A stretch of DNA of 64,000 bases from a virus. Shown piece by piece: positions 1 through 7,003 of this stretch. The notes under the pieces are model-generated. The model had not been told where the DNA came from, did not search any database, and worked only from the letters and a program-made list of their open reading frames with translations. The stretch's first letter is position 1; the number at the start of each line of letters is the position of its first letter. The translations under genes were made by a program, and so were the position numbers. The stretch spans positions 206,866 through 270,865 of the IMG/VR virus record IMGVR_UViG_3300034050_000451, one strand, 5' to 3'.

Positions 1-322
1 ATGAAAACGTTTGTTTTAAATTTTCTATATTATCAGAAAATGTAGCTGCTGGTGCTAAGTGACCCTTATCATATACATTTGTACGATAATCATTAGCATC
101 TGATGTATGTACATCCTTTTCAGTATAAAAATCCATAGAACCTCTATTCACATTTGTAGCTCTATTAGTTGATTCATATGTTAACCAAAGTGGTTGTTCG
201 AATACCTCTGAATATAGTACTTCAAATATTGGGGTTTTTACCTTAACTTCATGTCGGTGAGAATCACCTGTAAATGAAAATAATATTAAAATAAATGGGA
301 TAAATAAACTTAATCTTTTCAT
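1..322 (-). CDS. Secreted DNA/RNA non-specific endonuclease, N-terminal part (cut by window edge)
   Basis: The first 107 codons are present; the gene runs off the left edge. Residues 2-18 form a signal peptide (basic start, then an Ile/Leu/Phe-rich stretch), so the product is likely exported. Residues 84-90 read YDKGHLA, matching the D(R/K)GH motif whose His is the general base of the NUC1/Serratia-type ββα-metal nucleases; H88 would be that residue. The upstream TYESTNRATNVNRG stretch also suits this family. The catalytic Asn and the rest of the fold lie outside the window. The gene follows the previous one after 3 bp, so it is probably co-transcribed. Possible roles are degrading extracellular or host DNA; the exported form is unusual for a phage. 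Confidence 0.75.
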   Translation of the reverse strand, partial: MKRLSLFIPFILILFSFTGDSHRHEVKVKTPIFEVLYSEVFEQPLWLTYESTNRATNVNRGSMDFYTEKDVHTSDANDYRTNVYDKGHLAPAATFSDNIENLKQTFS

Positions 323-325
323 TTC

Positions 326-1183
326 TTATTTTGCTAGTTTCTTTTCATTATATGAATCTACGAATTTCTCCATCAACTCAGCCGGTATTGGTTCGTTAGC
401 CAATTTCTCAGCAATCATCTGAGCGAATTTCTCCATATATACATCTTCATTCTCTTCTTCATCTCCAGCAAATATTGCCGCTTTACCTACTCCTTTTAAA
501 ATCGTTTCACCTACTACGTGAGGAATAAACTCCATAGCAACGTGTTGACCGAATGCAGCAGCTCCGTGTGCTAATCCACCGGTTGCAGCTCCAAATAGAG
601 CAGTTGTTACAACTTTAATAGCTACTGCTTTTAAAGCCTTCTTTTGGTGGTCATTCATCTCTTCACCTTTAAATAGTGATTTAACTGCACCACCTGCAGT
701 TTTGAATTCTTCTACTTCACCTTTAGCGCCCTTTTTAACAGCTTCCCAAGCTCCTTTAGCTTTATCTGAAATTGCGTGTCCCCAACTTCTTCTTTCCTTA
801 GAACCTCCTTTATGTGAATCAGATTTAAAGAATTCTTTTTCTTCTTTGGCCCATCCTTTGATTTTATCACTAATTCTACCAACTGCTTCCTTAGCCTTAG
901 CAGCCAATCCCTTTTCGTAATCGGTTTTCTCAGCCGGTTCCTTTGTAGGTTCTTCGGCCGCTTTTGGAGTTTCTCCTCCAGCTTTCTTATCAGCTGGTTT
1001 ATCAAATATATTTACTTTAGGTTTAGGAGGTGCACCAGCATCTCCCTTTTCAGGTTCTTCATAATCGCCGGATTTAATTGCAGCATCTCTGGTTTCTCTT
1101 GAACCAAAGTTTACTACCTTACCCGTTTTTGTTGATTTTGCTACGAAGCTTTCTTCGTTCAACAAGTCCATTAATTTTATCAT
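326..1183 (-). CDS. Probable internal head protein with capsid-targeting leader
   Basis: A 285-residue protein of unknown function. It begins MIKLMDLLNEES, a short amphipathic leader ending in L8-N9-E10, which resembles the leader of T4 internal proteins (recalled as MKTYQEFIAEA) that the prohead protease cuts after L/I-x-E. Residues 12-60 (AKSTKTGKVVNF...VNIFDKP) are homologous to the same region of the gene at 21668-22648, so the two share an N-terminal module. Residues 60-175 are Lys/Glu/Pro-rich and low complexity. Residues 185-235 are a hydrophobic Ala/Gly-rich region containing GLAHGAAAFGQH that could touch membranes. Start overlaps the kinase gene upstream by 4 bp. Packaging and cleavage are inferred. 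Confidence 0.6.
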   Translation of the reverse strand: MIKLMDLLNEESFVAKSTKTGKVVNFGSRETRDAAIKSGDYEEPEKGDAGAPPKPKVNIFDKPADKKAGGETPKAAEEPTKEPAEKTDYEKGLAAKAKEAVGRISDKIKGWAKEEKEFFKSDSHKGGSKERRSWGHAISDKAKGAWEAVKKGAKGEVEEFKTAGGAVKSLFKGEEMNDHQKKALKAVAIKVVTTALFGAATGGLAHGAAAFGQHVAMEFIPHVVGETILKGVGKAAIFAGDEEENEDVYMEKFAQMIAEKLANEPIPAELMEKFVDSYNEKKLAK

Positions 1184-1932
1184 TTCTTAATCAGATTAGA
1201 TTTTTTTAATATTCTAGCAGTTGCTACCCATTTTTTTCCAATTGGATTATAAAGTGGTTTTCTTAAGAACGCATCTACTGCTTGTTGTACTGGTCTATTT
1301 ACCGGTTTGTAAACGGTATTATCTACAATTACAAAGTTACCACTAAACATACCTTGGAATGCTCCTAAGTTATTTTGACAATCTTTCCAAATTTTGGTTA
1401 CCAACTCATCCGATAGAACTCTATCTCGGTTTTTATTTCTTTCCAATGCTACTTCCAATGATGTATTTACAAACACCATTGAACAATCATATCCTAATGA
1501 TTCAGCATGTTCCATTTTCTTTTTAATCTTAGATACCTCATCTCCGGTTCCATCGATAATCATACCCAATCTACCAGCTTCATAAAAAGCTCTTTGTTTA
1601 TCGGTAATCGCTTTTGCTTTTCCTCTAATTGAATTATCTCCCTTAGTGATTAAATCCCAAAGTTCCGGGTCATTCTTTTCAATGTTACCCAACTCCTTCA
1701 TATCAATACCATTATCTTTAAGACCCTTCTCAAATGCAGTATCAGAATTTACTAATTTCAATCCACCAGCAGATACCGATGAAAATGCAGATTTACCCAC
1801 TCCAAATATCTCTTTAGCAGTAAATGATTTCCCACTTCCAGGTCCTCCTGCCATAAATACACATTTTAAGATTCCCGGGTCATCAACACCCTCACTTAGA
1901 ATCCCTTTAATTATTTCCTTTAAACTTATCAT
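1180..1932 (-). CDS. P-loop kinase (polynucleotide kinase / zeta-toxin type) with capsid-targeting leader
   Basis: A 250-residue protein with Walker A GGPGSGKS at residues 29-36, a DGTG segment near 126-129 and a basic lid region (LERNKNRDR, ~165-173). This layout fits small P-loop kinases such as polynucleotide kinase or zeta-toxin-like enzymes; the substrate cannot be told from sequence. The first 14 residues, MISLKEIIKGILSE, are nearly the same as in the next gene downstream and end in a L-S-E|G site like a T4 prohead-protease cleavage site, so the kinase may be packaged in the head and ejected with DNA. It overlaps the downstream gene by 4 bp and meets the upstream stop at one base. A separate HAD protein with a similar leader lies at 24975-25505. 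Confidence 0.7.
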   Translation of the reverse strand: MISLKEIIKGILSEGVDDPGILKCVFMAGGPGSGKSFTAKEIFGVGKSAFSSVSAGGLKLVNSDTAFEKGLKDNGIDMKELGNIEKNDPELWDLITKGDNSIRGKAKAITDKQRAFYEAGRLGMIIDGTGDEVSKIKKKMEHAESLGYDCSMVFVNTSLEVALERNKNRDRVLSDELVTKIWKDCQNNLGAFQGMFSGNFVIVDNTVYKPVNRPVQQAVDAFLRKPLYNPIGKKWVATARILKKSNLIKK

Positions 1933-2345
1933 TATCTTATTTTATTTAAATTCTTTACTATTGAGGTTACTTCACTATTATCAAAATTATGTTCCGATGA
2001 TATTTGTGACCGGTTTATGGTTTTCCATATCGGAGTTCCATTTATAGTGATATCGGATAGTATATCGTTTTTACTTCTACATCCGTTATAATCACAATAC
2101 TTCCCACCATACAAAACACAAACGTGAACCATCGCTTTCGTTTCCGGTTCTATTATAGCTACATACTTACCTCTATTTCCTAAATACTTATTCAGACCAT
2201 CAGCAAATGTATAACATCCTCCACTCATATACCAATCTGTCCAATTGGTATCTTTTCTATATTGTTCTAATGTATCATCTAAATCCGATACACTTATCAC
2301 AACCTCATTTAGTACTTCATAGATAATTTCTTTTAAACTTATCAT
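1932..2345 (-). CDS. Papain/transglutaminase-like cysteine peptidase candidate with capsid-targeting leader
   Basis: A 137-residue protein. Its leader MISLKEIIYEVLNE (L12-N13-E14|V) is almost identical to that of the downstream kinase. The body has GGCYTFADGL (candidate nucleophile Cys), then VHVCVLYGGKYCDYNG, giving the Cys ... His ... Asp/Asn spacing of the NlpC/papain/transglutaminase-like superfamily. It may cut a protein or peptidoglycan, or be an inactive relative; substrate unknown. If the leader targets it to the head, it would be an ejected enzyme. Fold and catalytic assignment are inferred from motif spacing only. Confidence 0.5.
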   Translation of the reverse strand: MISLKEIIYEVLNEVVISVSDLDDTLEQYRKDTNWTDWYMSGGCYTFADGLNKYLGNRGKYVAIIEPETKAMVHVCVLYGGKYCDYNGCRSKNDILSDITINGTPIWKTINRSQISSEHNFDNSEVTSIVKNLNKIR

Positions 2346-2346
2346 A

Positions 2347-3117
2347 TTAATACTTTTTAATTTGCTTATAATCTAATATAGATATTGGTTTTACAATTAT
2401 TTCGTTCCAAAGTGAGGTTTTGTTCTCAGTACAATTCACTAAATCCGTACATAGATTATTCTCATTATCCGGGTATGAAAAACGGAATAAGTTAGCTGCC
2501 CGATTTCCTCTATCAGTTGCAAATGATTTTACATCTGATTTAAATGCGGCTACTAACTCTCCTCTTATCTTTACCAATATATTACTCTCCGGTCTAAAGA
2601 ACTCCTTTGCTTGGGTAGTAAACGTTGATATAGAAAAACTATACCCACTTCGGATACTATCTGCAAGGTTTCTGAATCCCTCCTCAGATGTCCAATGGTA
2701 CGTTACCACCTCAGAACCTACGTTACCATAAGTATCCTTAGTAAACGATTTATCCAATAGAATATAAGGTTCAATTGCTCCTCTACTATTAAAGAACGCA
2801 ATCCTATCATTGTTTATGTTCTTTATATAATCCCCAAACTCATCTCTGATTCCCCATATCCTATGGTTTACAAAATCTTCAATAAAGTCTAAAACGTTTT
2901 TCTTGGTCAAATCCCCATACAAATCGGTTTCAACCCATAGTTGATATCCAAAATAAGTATCTATAAGTTCCATCATCTTCGGGTCCGTAGGTAAAACCCC
3001 ACCCCTAGTATCGGAACCACCCTTTTGTAGGTCTAAAAAACGCTTAGAGATACGTTCCCACTCTCCAATAGTGTGGAACGAATCCTCCGGTTTTTGATAT
3101 CCTCTTACTTTGTACAT
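2347..3117 (-). CDS. Hypothetical protein, weakly ADP-ribosyltransferase-like C-terminal half
   Basis: A 256-residue protein I do not firmly recognise. The C-terminal half has TYHWTSEEGFRNLADSI, then FSISTFTTQAKEF, then WNEIIVKPISI. The order His-containing strand, S-T-x strand, late (N/Q/x)E strand is loosely that of PARP/ADP-ribosyltransferase folds, but the key residues are not a clean match. No leader tag is seen at its N-terminus. It sits just upstream of the tagged peptidase and kinase genes with a 1-bp gap, so it belongs to the same transcript. A TATAAATAT (+ strand reading) motif lies 33 bp before the start. Confidence 0.35.
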   Translation of the reverse strand: MYKVRGYQKPEDSFHTIGEWERISKRFLDLQKGGSDTRGGVLPTDPKMMELIDTYFGYQLWVETDLYGDLTKKNVLDFIEDFVNHRIWGIRDEFGDYIKNINNDRIAFFNSRGAIEPYILLDKSFTKDTYGNVGSEVVTYHWTSEEGFRNLADSIRSGYSFSISTFTTQAKEFFRPESNILVKIRGELVAAFKSDVKSFATDRGNRAANLFRFSYPDNENNLCTDLVNCTENKTSLWNEIIVKPISILDYKQIKKY

Positions 3118-3148
3118 AGACTCGAAATTGGGTTGTTACTTAACTCCC

Positions 3149-3256
3149 CTATAAATATGGATAATTTCCATTTTTGGTTGCTTCCCATATCCCTTCCCCA
3201 GCTTCTAATGTAAGAGATACTAACCTCTTCCAAAACCTTTTTAGTTTATCCCTCAT
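3149..3256 (-). CDS. Small hypothetical protein (35 aa)
   Basis: A 35-codon frame beginning MRDKLKRFWKRLVSL and ending GNYPYL. It is basic and amphipathic at the N-terminus. It overlaps the upstream gene's end by 11 bp and fills an otherwise empty 128-bp gap, which is the style of small phage genes here. No function can be assigned. Confidence 0.4.
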   Translation of the reverse strand: MRDKLKRFWKRLVSLTLEAGEGIWEATKNGNYPYL

Positions 3257-3455
3257 ATGGTATCTCCATCTGCCTATCTACTAAAGTTCGTTCGGTTTCA
3301 CCACTTTGACGGGAGTATATCGTTTTTCCCTTATCCGGGGATTCAAAGATTTTCTCCCCAGTTGTGGATTCTCTCCAATACGCTCTACGGATAACATTTC
3401 CCAACTCAGCATCGTTTGGGTATTTGTTGATTAACTCTATAATTTTATTGTCCAT
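3246..3455 (-). CDS. Hypothetical protein (69 aa)
   Basis: A small acidic-basic mixed protein (starts MDNKIIELINKYPND, ends RQMEIPYEG). No family recognised and no membrane segment or Cys/His cluster. The start overlaps the end of the upstream gene by 19 bp, suggesting translational coupling. Confidence 0.5.
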   Translation of the reverse strand: MDNKIIELINKYPNDAELGNVIRRAYWRESTTGEKIFESPDKGKTIYSRQSGETERTLVDRQMEIPYEG

Positions 3456-3655
3456 CCTTTTAAAAAATTTATTCTTAAGTAATACAATGTACTACATATC
3501 CCCTTATCCTTAAACTCCTTATACGTCTTTAACTTCTCATCGGTTTGAAGTAAATCCCTTTCCCATTTTGGTTGTATTCCCAAGCGGCTTTGTATTTCGT
3601 ATATAAATCTTTCTAATCTACTACGTTGTGGATTCGGATGTGCGGAGTTATTCAT
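3437..3655 (-). CDS. Hypothetical protein (72 aa)
   Basis: An open frame extends back to 3724, but the promoter -7 box at 3692-3699 puts the transcription start near 3685, so the Met at 3655 (MNNSAHPNPQRSRLE) is the first usable start, with a leader of about 30 nt. The protein is basic, with helical stretch RLERFIYEIQSRLGIQPKWERDL cut here only by position (residues ~13-35). No function is recognised. Confidence 0.5.
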   Translation of the reverse strand: MNNSAHPNPQRSRLERFIYEIQSRLGIQPKWERDLLQTDEKLKTYKEFKDKGICSTLYYLRINFLKGWTIKL

Positions 3656-3691
3656 ATAGTAATAAGTGTAAGGATAGCTAAATGTAATATT

Positions 3692-3725
3692 CAAATATAA
3701 GTATAAATATAACAAAACTATCAAA
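3692..3725 (-). promoter_or_regulatory. Bacteroidota-type promoter
   Basis: On the minus strand TATATTTG (3692-3699) with a TTTG about 22 bp upstream (3722-3725). It drives the small-gene group ending near 3.4 kb. Confidence 0.5.
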
Positions 3726-3765
3726 AAAATTAAGGTTGCGACTCACCCCCCACCGAATCGATGAA

Positions 3766-3781
3766 AAGGAGGTATCCCCTT
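3766..3781 (-). terminator. Possible weak terminator hairpin
   Basis: The minus-strand RNA reads AAGGGG, ATA loop, CC-U-CCUU, then UU: a short stem with one bulge and a brief U run, just after the 36-residue gene at 3793. Weak; could be chance. Confidence 0.25.
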
Positions 3782-3792
3782 AATCCCAATAA

Positions 3793-3903
3793 CTAAATTT
3801 CATCTACACCATCTACATGCGTATCTCCATACTCATCATCGGTGTGGGGTTCGTTATTCCACTCTTCATTAAAATACTTAAAAGTTGGATATTTGATTTC
3901 CAT
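3793..3903 (-). CDS. Small acidic protein (36 aa)
   Basis: A 36-codon frame beginning MEIKYPTFKYFNEEW and ending HVDGVDEI, strongly acidic in the second half. Its start is 1 bp from the upstream stop at 3905, so it is placed like a real gene. No function recognised. Confidence 0.45.
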   Translation of the reverse strand: MEIKYPTFKYFNEEWNNEPHTDDEYGDTHVDGVDEI

Positions 3904-3904
3904 C

Positions 3905-4099
3905 TTAAAATATATTAATTACAATTTTTGCTATTTGATTTTGTGATACCCGAATGGGTACTATTGTATCCCCTGTTATAGGGTTGATTAGAAGTCTACC
4001 ATCGTTCAACATTTTGTTTTGGGCCGCTGTAAGTGATTCCAATATCTTTTTAGTGATAAGTGGGTCTTGTACTTCTGCCTCTGATAGTAAACCAAACAT
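3905..4099 (-). CDS. Hypothetical protein (64 aa)
   Basis: Begins MFGLLSEAEVQDP; L5-S6-E7|A looks like the [LIV]-x-E sites of the tagged proteins but the leader lacks the usual basic residue, so tagging is uncertain. The rest (GRLLINPITGDTIVPIRVS) looks like a small β-rich domain. Function unknown. Confidence 0.5.
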   Translation of the reverse strand: MFGLLSEAEVQDPLITKKILESLTAAQNKMLNDGRLLINPITGDTIVPIRVSQNQIAKIVINIF

Positions 4100-4110
4100 A
4101 ATCTATTCTC

Positions 4111-4386
4111 CTAATAAGATAATTTAACCCCTACAATGCATTCTACCAATCCTTCGTACTTTGAATCAATTGGTGTGATTGATGTTATAATCCATTTTGA
4201 TTTTTGAAAATTAAGTACTCCTCCTACCGATAATACCGGTCCACCTTCAAAGTCAAACATTACCGTTTCACCGGAATCATTTGTTGATGTTCTTTGAAAT
4301 TGAGATTCCCCAGTAATCCTAAGTCTATTGGTATCTAATTTTTCGATAACTCTCTCTAATCCGTATCTGCTTTTAATCATTTCCAT
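4111..4386 (-). CDS. Hypothetical protein (91 aa)
   Basis: A β-rich small protein (starts MEMIKSRYGLERVIEK; contains MFDFEGGPVLSVGGVL). A second Met at residue 3 is an equally good start. It follows the 58-residue gene at 4398-4574 after 11 bp. No family recognised. Confidence 0.55.
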   Translation of the reverse strand: MEMIKSRYGLERVIEKLDTNRLRITGESQFQRTSTNDSGETVMFDFEGGPVLSVGGVLNFQKSKWIITSITPIDSKYEGLVECIVGVKLSY

Positions 4387-4397
4387 ATCAATAAGTA

Positions 4398-4574
4398 TTA
4401 TAGTTGATATTCTTTTAGTTTTTCATTATAAATAGTATCCAAAGATTCAATTAAATCCTTGTCATCATACATATTACTAAAATTATTTATTAATTTTTTC
4501 ACACTTCCATTTGCCATTGCAGCGTATTGTGCAGTTTTAATTGTATTTAGTACTTTAAAGTATGCTTCTTTCAT
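4398..4574 (-). CDS. Small hypothetical protein (58 aa)
   Basis: A 58-codon frame (MKEAYFKVLNTIKTAQ...) whose ATG overlaps the TGA of the upstream gene in an ATGA junction, strong evidence for a real coupled gene. It is mostly helical by composition. Function unknown. Confidence 0.6.
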   Translation of the reverse strand: MKEAYFKVLNTIKTAQYAAMANGSVKKLINNFSNMYDDKDLIESLDTIYNEKLKEYQL

Positions 4575-5032
4575 ATGATTCCTCTAATTTGTAATTCTGA
4601 TTTAGTGTAACCAAGCTTACATTGTTTTTTATACCACCAATATAAATCTTCAGTAGTACCCTTACCCCGCTTTCTTTCCATAGCCTTCTCCCATAAATCC
4701 TTTTCGAATTCTTCGGCTAATGCTCTTTGTAATTCTCGCAATCGTTTATTCTCATCAGTATTACCTACTTCATCTAACTTAAGAGCTTTTACTCTTTTAA
4801 TTCTACCAGCATACAATGCCTCCATCTCTAATTGAGCTGGGTCTGAAATAAGTGCATTCTTTTTAGTCAATTCATAAGCTTCAATCGCAAGTTCTCTATT
4901 ATACTTTGCCTCATCAAAATAAGGTGAAACTTCAAAATCACCATTTTGAATCCTTCGGAGTAATGGAGCTGATTTTGGTAGTGGCTTCTTTCTAAGTTTA
5001 GATGTGTACCAACGGAATTTATTATATGCCAT
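4571..5032 (-). CDS. Hypothetical helical protein (153 aa)
   Basis: Begins MAYNKFRWYTSKLRKKP, with a very basic N-terminus and a long charged helical region (residues ~45-120, rich in Glu, Lys, Arg, Leu), ending in an aromatic stretch LYWWYKKQCKLGYTK. A structural or nucleic-acid-binding role is possible but not shown. It meets the next gene by a 4-bp overlap. Confidence 0.6.
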   Translation of the reverse strand: MAYNKFRWYTSKLRKKPLPKSAPLLRRIQNGDFEVSPYFDEAKYNRELAIEAYELTKKNALISDPAQLEMEALYAGRIKRVKALKLDEVGNTDENKRLRELQRALAEEFEKDLWEKAMERKRGKGTTEDLYWWYKKQCKLGYTKSELQIRGII

Positions 5033-5033
5033 A

Positions 5034-5297
5034 TTACAATTTTTGGATTTGTTCTAATATATCAGTAACTTCTGTTTCTGATAAATACCCAATAACATCA
5101 TCTGTAATTGGAGTATCATATGTCAAATCACCATCAGTACCTAATACTGCTAATTCATATTTTCCCCTATCACCACCATAGGTATATGGGGTCTTAACTA
5201 CACTAGCACCATATCCATTTTCAAATATGATACGACTCATCACACCTCCCATTCCGGCAGTATGTGGTTTAAATTCTAAATCTTTGAATGTTTTCAT
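5034..5297 (-). CDS. Hypothetical protein (87 aa)
   Basis: Starts MKTFKDLEFKPHTAGMGG. The frame continues upstream to 5339, but that Met lies only 4 nt past the promoter's TATATTTG box, so 5297 (leader ~40 nt) is preferred; a leaderless start at 5339 is the alternative. The segment DTPITDDVIGYLSETEV is typical of a small phage protein that I recall as widespread but uncharacterised. Confidence 0.6.
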   Translation of the reverse strand: MKTFKDLEFKPHTAGMGGVMSRIIFENGYGASVVKTPYTYGGDRGKYELAVLGTDGDLTYDTPITDDVIGYLSETEVTDILEQIQKL

Positions 5298-5343
5298 CTT
5301 TATCTTTTTTACGAATGCTTGTATATTATAGTAATTCATATTT

Positions 5344-5375
5344 CAAATATACAAAAAATAATTCAAATAACCTAA
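5344..5375 (-). promoter_or_regulatory. Bacteroidota-type promoter
   Basis: Minus strand TTAG - 20 bp - TATATTTG (box 5344-5351, upstream element 5372-5375). Drives the group starting with the 87-residue gene. Confidence 0.6.
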
Positions 5376-5512
5376 TTTCTTTCCAAAATCTTTTTTAATT
5401 GTGATTCTTTCAATAGTTTCTTTGGTTCTTGTTTTTTGGATTTGTCCTCTTCCAATGGAATTCGATAGTTCTTTACTAACTTTTCCATCCAATCTTTGGT
5501 GTCTTTACTCAT
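5372..5512 (-). CDS. Small basic protein (46 aa)
   Basis: MSKDTKDWMEKLVKNYRIPL..., rich in Lys/Glu, overlapping the end of the ligase gene by 8 bp. An in-frame Met at 5518 is an alternative start. Its last codons overlap the -33 element of the next promoter. Function unknown. Confidence 0.55.
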   Translation of the reverse strand: MSKDTKDWMEKLVKNYRIPLEEDKSKKQEPKKLLKESQLKKILERN

Positions 5513-6599
5513 ACTCATTTCTATTTATTTTTATAACATAAGGAAATCGGGGAATTCCATCCGGTGTTAGGTTAAAGTACTTAACAGTTGCTTCTTTACC
5601 TATCAAGGAATCTTTGTTTTCTAAAATCTCAGCTGTTTCAGCAAATGTCCCCTTTACATTTGATTTGAATCGCTTTCCATCTTTGGTATTAAATACCATA
5701 TATCCACAAGTGCCGGTTCGGTTACCCTCACCTTCACATATATCTAAAATCGTATATTCCTCATCTACAAAGGATTTATGCTTCAAAAGGTACTTACTTC
5801 GTTTATTCTCATAAAGTCCACCAGTACGAAGCATTTGCCCCTCATAACCCTGCTCAACATATTTACCATACAAATCCATAACACCAGCCTCATCCCTAAC
5901 AGGGTGGGTTGTTACAAACTCACAAGTAGATGGTAACTTAACACCATACAATGCTTTGAATCTTTCAACAAATTCACCACCATGTGATGGGAAATCATAG
6001 ATATGGTATTTGATTACTTTTTTACATTCCTCTAAATCAGATGGAGTTGGCTTTGTTTTTTTCACCAACGATACAATCTTATTGAAATCATTAGCGAACT
6101 TATCAGCGTACAATTCTCCATCAAATATTAGATTTGGATTCTCATCAAACAAATATTTCATTGATTCAAAAATGTGAGGTGCTGATACAATTGGTTTACC
6201 ATTCCTACTAAACATACCATCTTTGGTAAGGATACATCGGATACCATCTAATTTTGGTTGAGAGAATATTGGGTATTCAATTTTATCTTTGTAATCTTCC
6301 CACTTGGCCGCCAACATAGGTTCAAAGTATTGTTTAGTATCAATGTTATTAATACTTTCAAAATAACCACTCTCTAACTTTTTAGTTCTCTTAGCTATTG
6401 CTTCTTTAAGAGCTTGTTCGTTATCAGTAGTACCATTTGCTTTACCTTCATTTTTACCATACACAACTGTCCATGTGTTTGTGGTAATTACTCCACCACA
6501 TTGTCCACTATGAGTTCTGTATTTATTATCGGATACTTCAATTGTCCACTCTTGAGTTGCACCTGTCTTAGTTTTTTTGTAAATCGTTTCTAATTTCAT
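5505..6599 (-). CDS. ATP-dependent DNA ligase
   Basis: A 364-residue ligase that seals nicks through an enzyme-AMP intermediate. Motif I is K116-L-D-G (adenylated lysine K116); motif III is LIFDGELY near 158-165; motif IV is GYEGQMLR at 251-258; motif V is LLKHKSF at 271-277. An OB-fold follows (~300-364). Residues 1-75 form a WGR-like extension (WTIEVSDNKYRTHSGQCGG), as seen in some large-virus ligases but not in T4 gp30. It overlaps the upstream gene by 4 bp. Likely role: joining Okazaki fragments and repair with the polymerase and FEN exonuclease encoded at 46-60 kb. Confidence 0.93.
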   Translation of the reverse strand: MKLETIYKKTKTGATQEWTIEVSDNKYRTHSGQCGGVITTNTWTVVYGKNEGKANGTTDNEQALKEAIAKRTKKLESGYFESINNIDTKQYFEPMLAAKWEDYKDKIEYPIFSQPKLDGIRCILTKDGMFSRNGKPIVSAPHIFESMKYLFDENPNLIFDGELYADKFANDFNKIVSLVKKTKPTPSDLEECKKVIKYHIYDFPSHGGEFVERFKALYGVKLPSTCEFVTTHPVRDEAGVMDLYGKYVEQGYEGQMLRTGGLYENKRSKYLLKHKSFVDEEYTILDICEGEGNRTGTCGYMVFNTKDGKRFKSNVKGTFAETAEILENKDSLIGKEATVKYFNLTPDGIPRFPYVIKINRNEYE

Positions 6600-6931
6600 C
6601 GTAATATGAATTTTAATACATTGTATTTTATTTTGTGGAATTTATTGAATGTTCGAGGTGACCATACTTTGTGGTCTTGCAACTCATCCAATTGCTTTGC
6701 TAAAGTATTCCTTAAAAAGAACAAATCACCCTCCCATCTAAATCTAAATCGGTTTGTGTAATTTGGTAAGAAACATAAAAATTTAAATAAATAATAAGAA
6801 TGCAATCCCTTTGTTATTTTCAGAATTTCAACACCCCATTGTTCATAAGGTCCGTTGATGTATATATTAAGTAATTTTATATTTAAATTGAACTTTCGCA
6901 TTTTCCAATCTATTGTTTGGAGTATTTTCAT
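6596..6931 (-). CDS. Hypothetical basic protein (111 aa)
   Basis: Very Lys/Phe/Leu-rich (MKILQTIDWKMRKFNLNIK...). A second Met at residue 11 is possible. Residues 26-100 (GPYEQWGVEILKI...) resemble no family I can name. It overlaps the ligase start by 4 bp, so it is expressed with it. Confidence 0.5.
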   Translation of the reverse strand: MKILQTIDWKMRKFNLNIKLLNIYINGPYEQWGVEILKITKGLHSYYLFKFLCFLPNYTNRFRFRWEGDLFFLRNTLAKQLDELQDHKVWSPRTFNKFHKIKYNVLKFILR

Positions 6932-6963
6932 AGTTAATCTTTTTTTTTGAATTTAGAGATTCA

Positions 6964-6980
6964 GGGGGGTATTACCCCCC
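6964..6980 (-). other. Perfect G6/C6 hairpin between genes
   Basis: GGGGGG, 5-nt UAAUA-type loop, CCCCCC, in the 72-bp gap after the MoxR gene. It is the strongest GC stem in the window, but no U run follows on the minus strand, so it may stabilise or process RNA rather than terminate. Confidence 0.45.
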
Positions 6981-7003
6981 ATCTCATTTATAATTGATTA
7001 ACC

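Noticed and set aside
702-920. Plus-strand open frames such as 702-920, 1646-2047, 19947-20276, 23529-23981 and 43163-43588
   Set aside because: They lie opposite clear minus-strand genes, have no promoter, and translate to unnatural sequences; they are reverse-strand shadows.
712-1005. Overlapping minus-strand frame inside the 326-1183 gene
   Set aside because: Lys/Arg/Leu-rich frame-shifted reading of a low-complexity region; the other frame has the leader and module shared with a paralogue.
5034-5339. Start of the 87-residue gene at 5339
   Set aside because: That ATG lies 4 nt past the promoter box; a leaderless start is possible, but the Met at 5297 fits better with the conserved-looking N-terminus.
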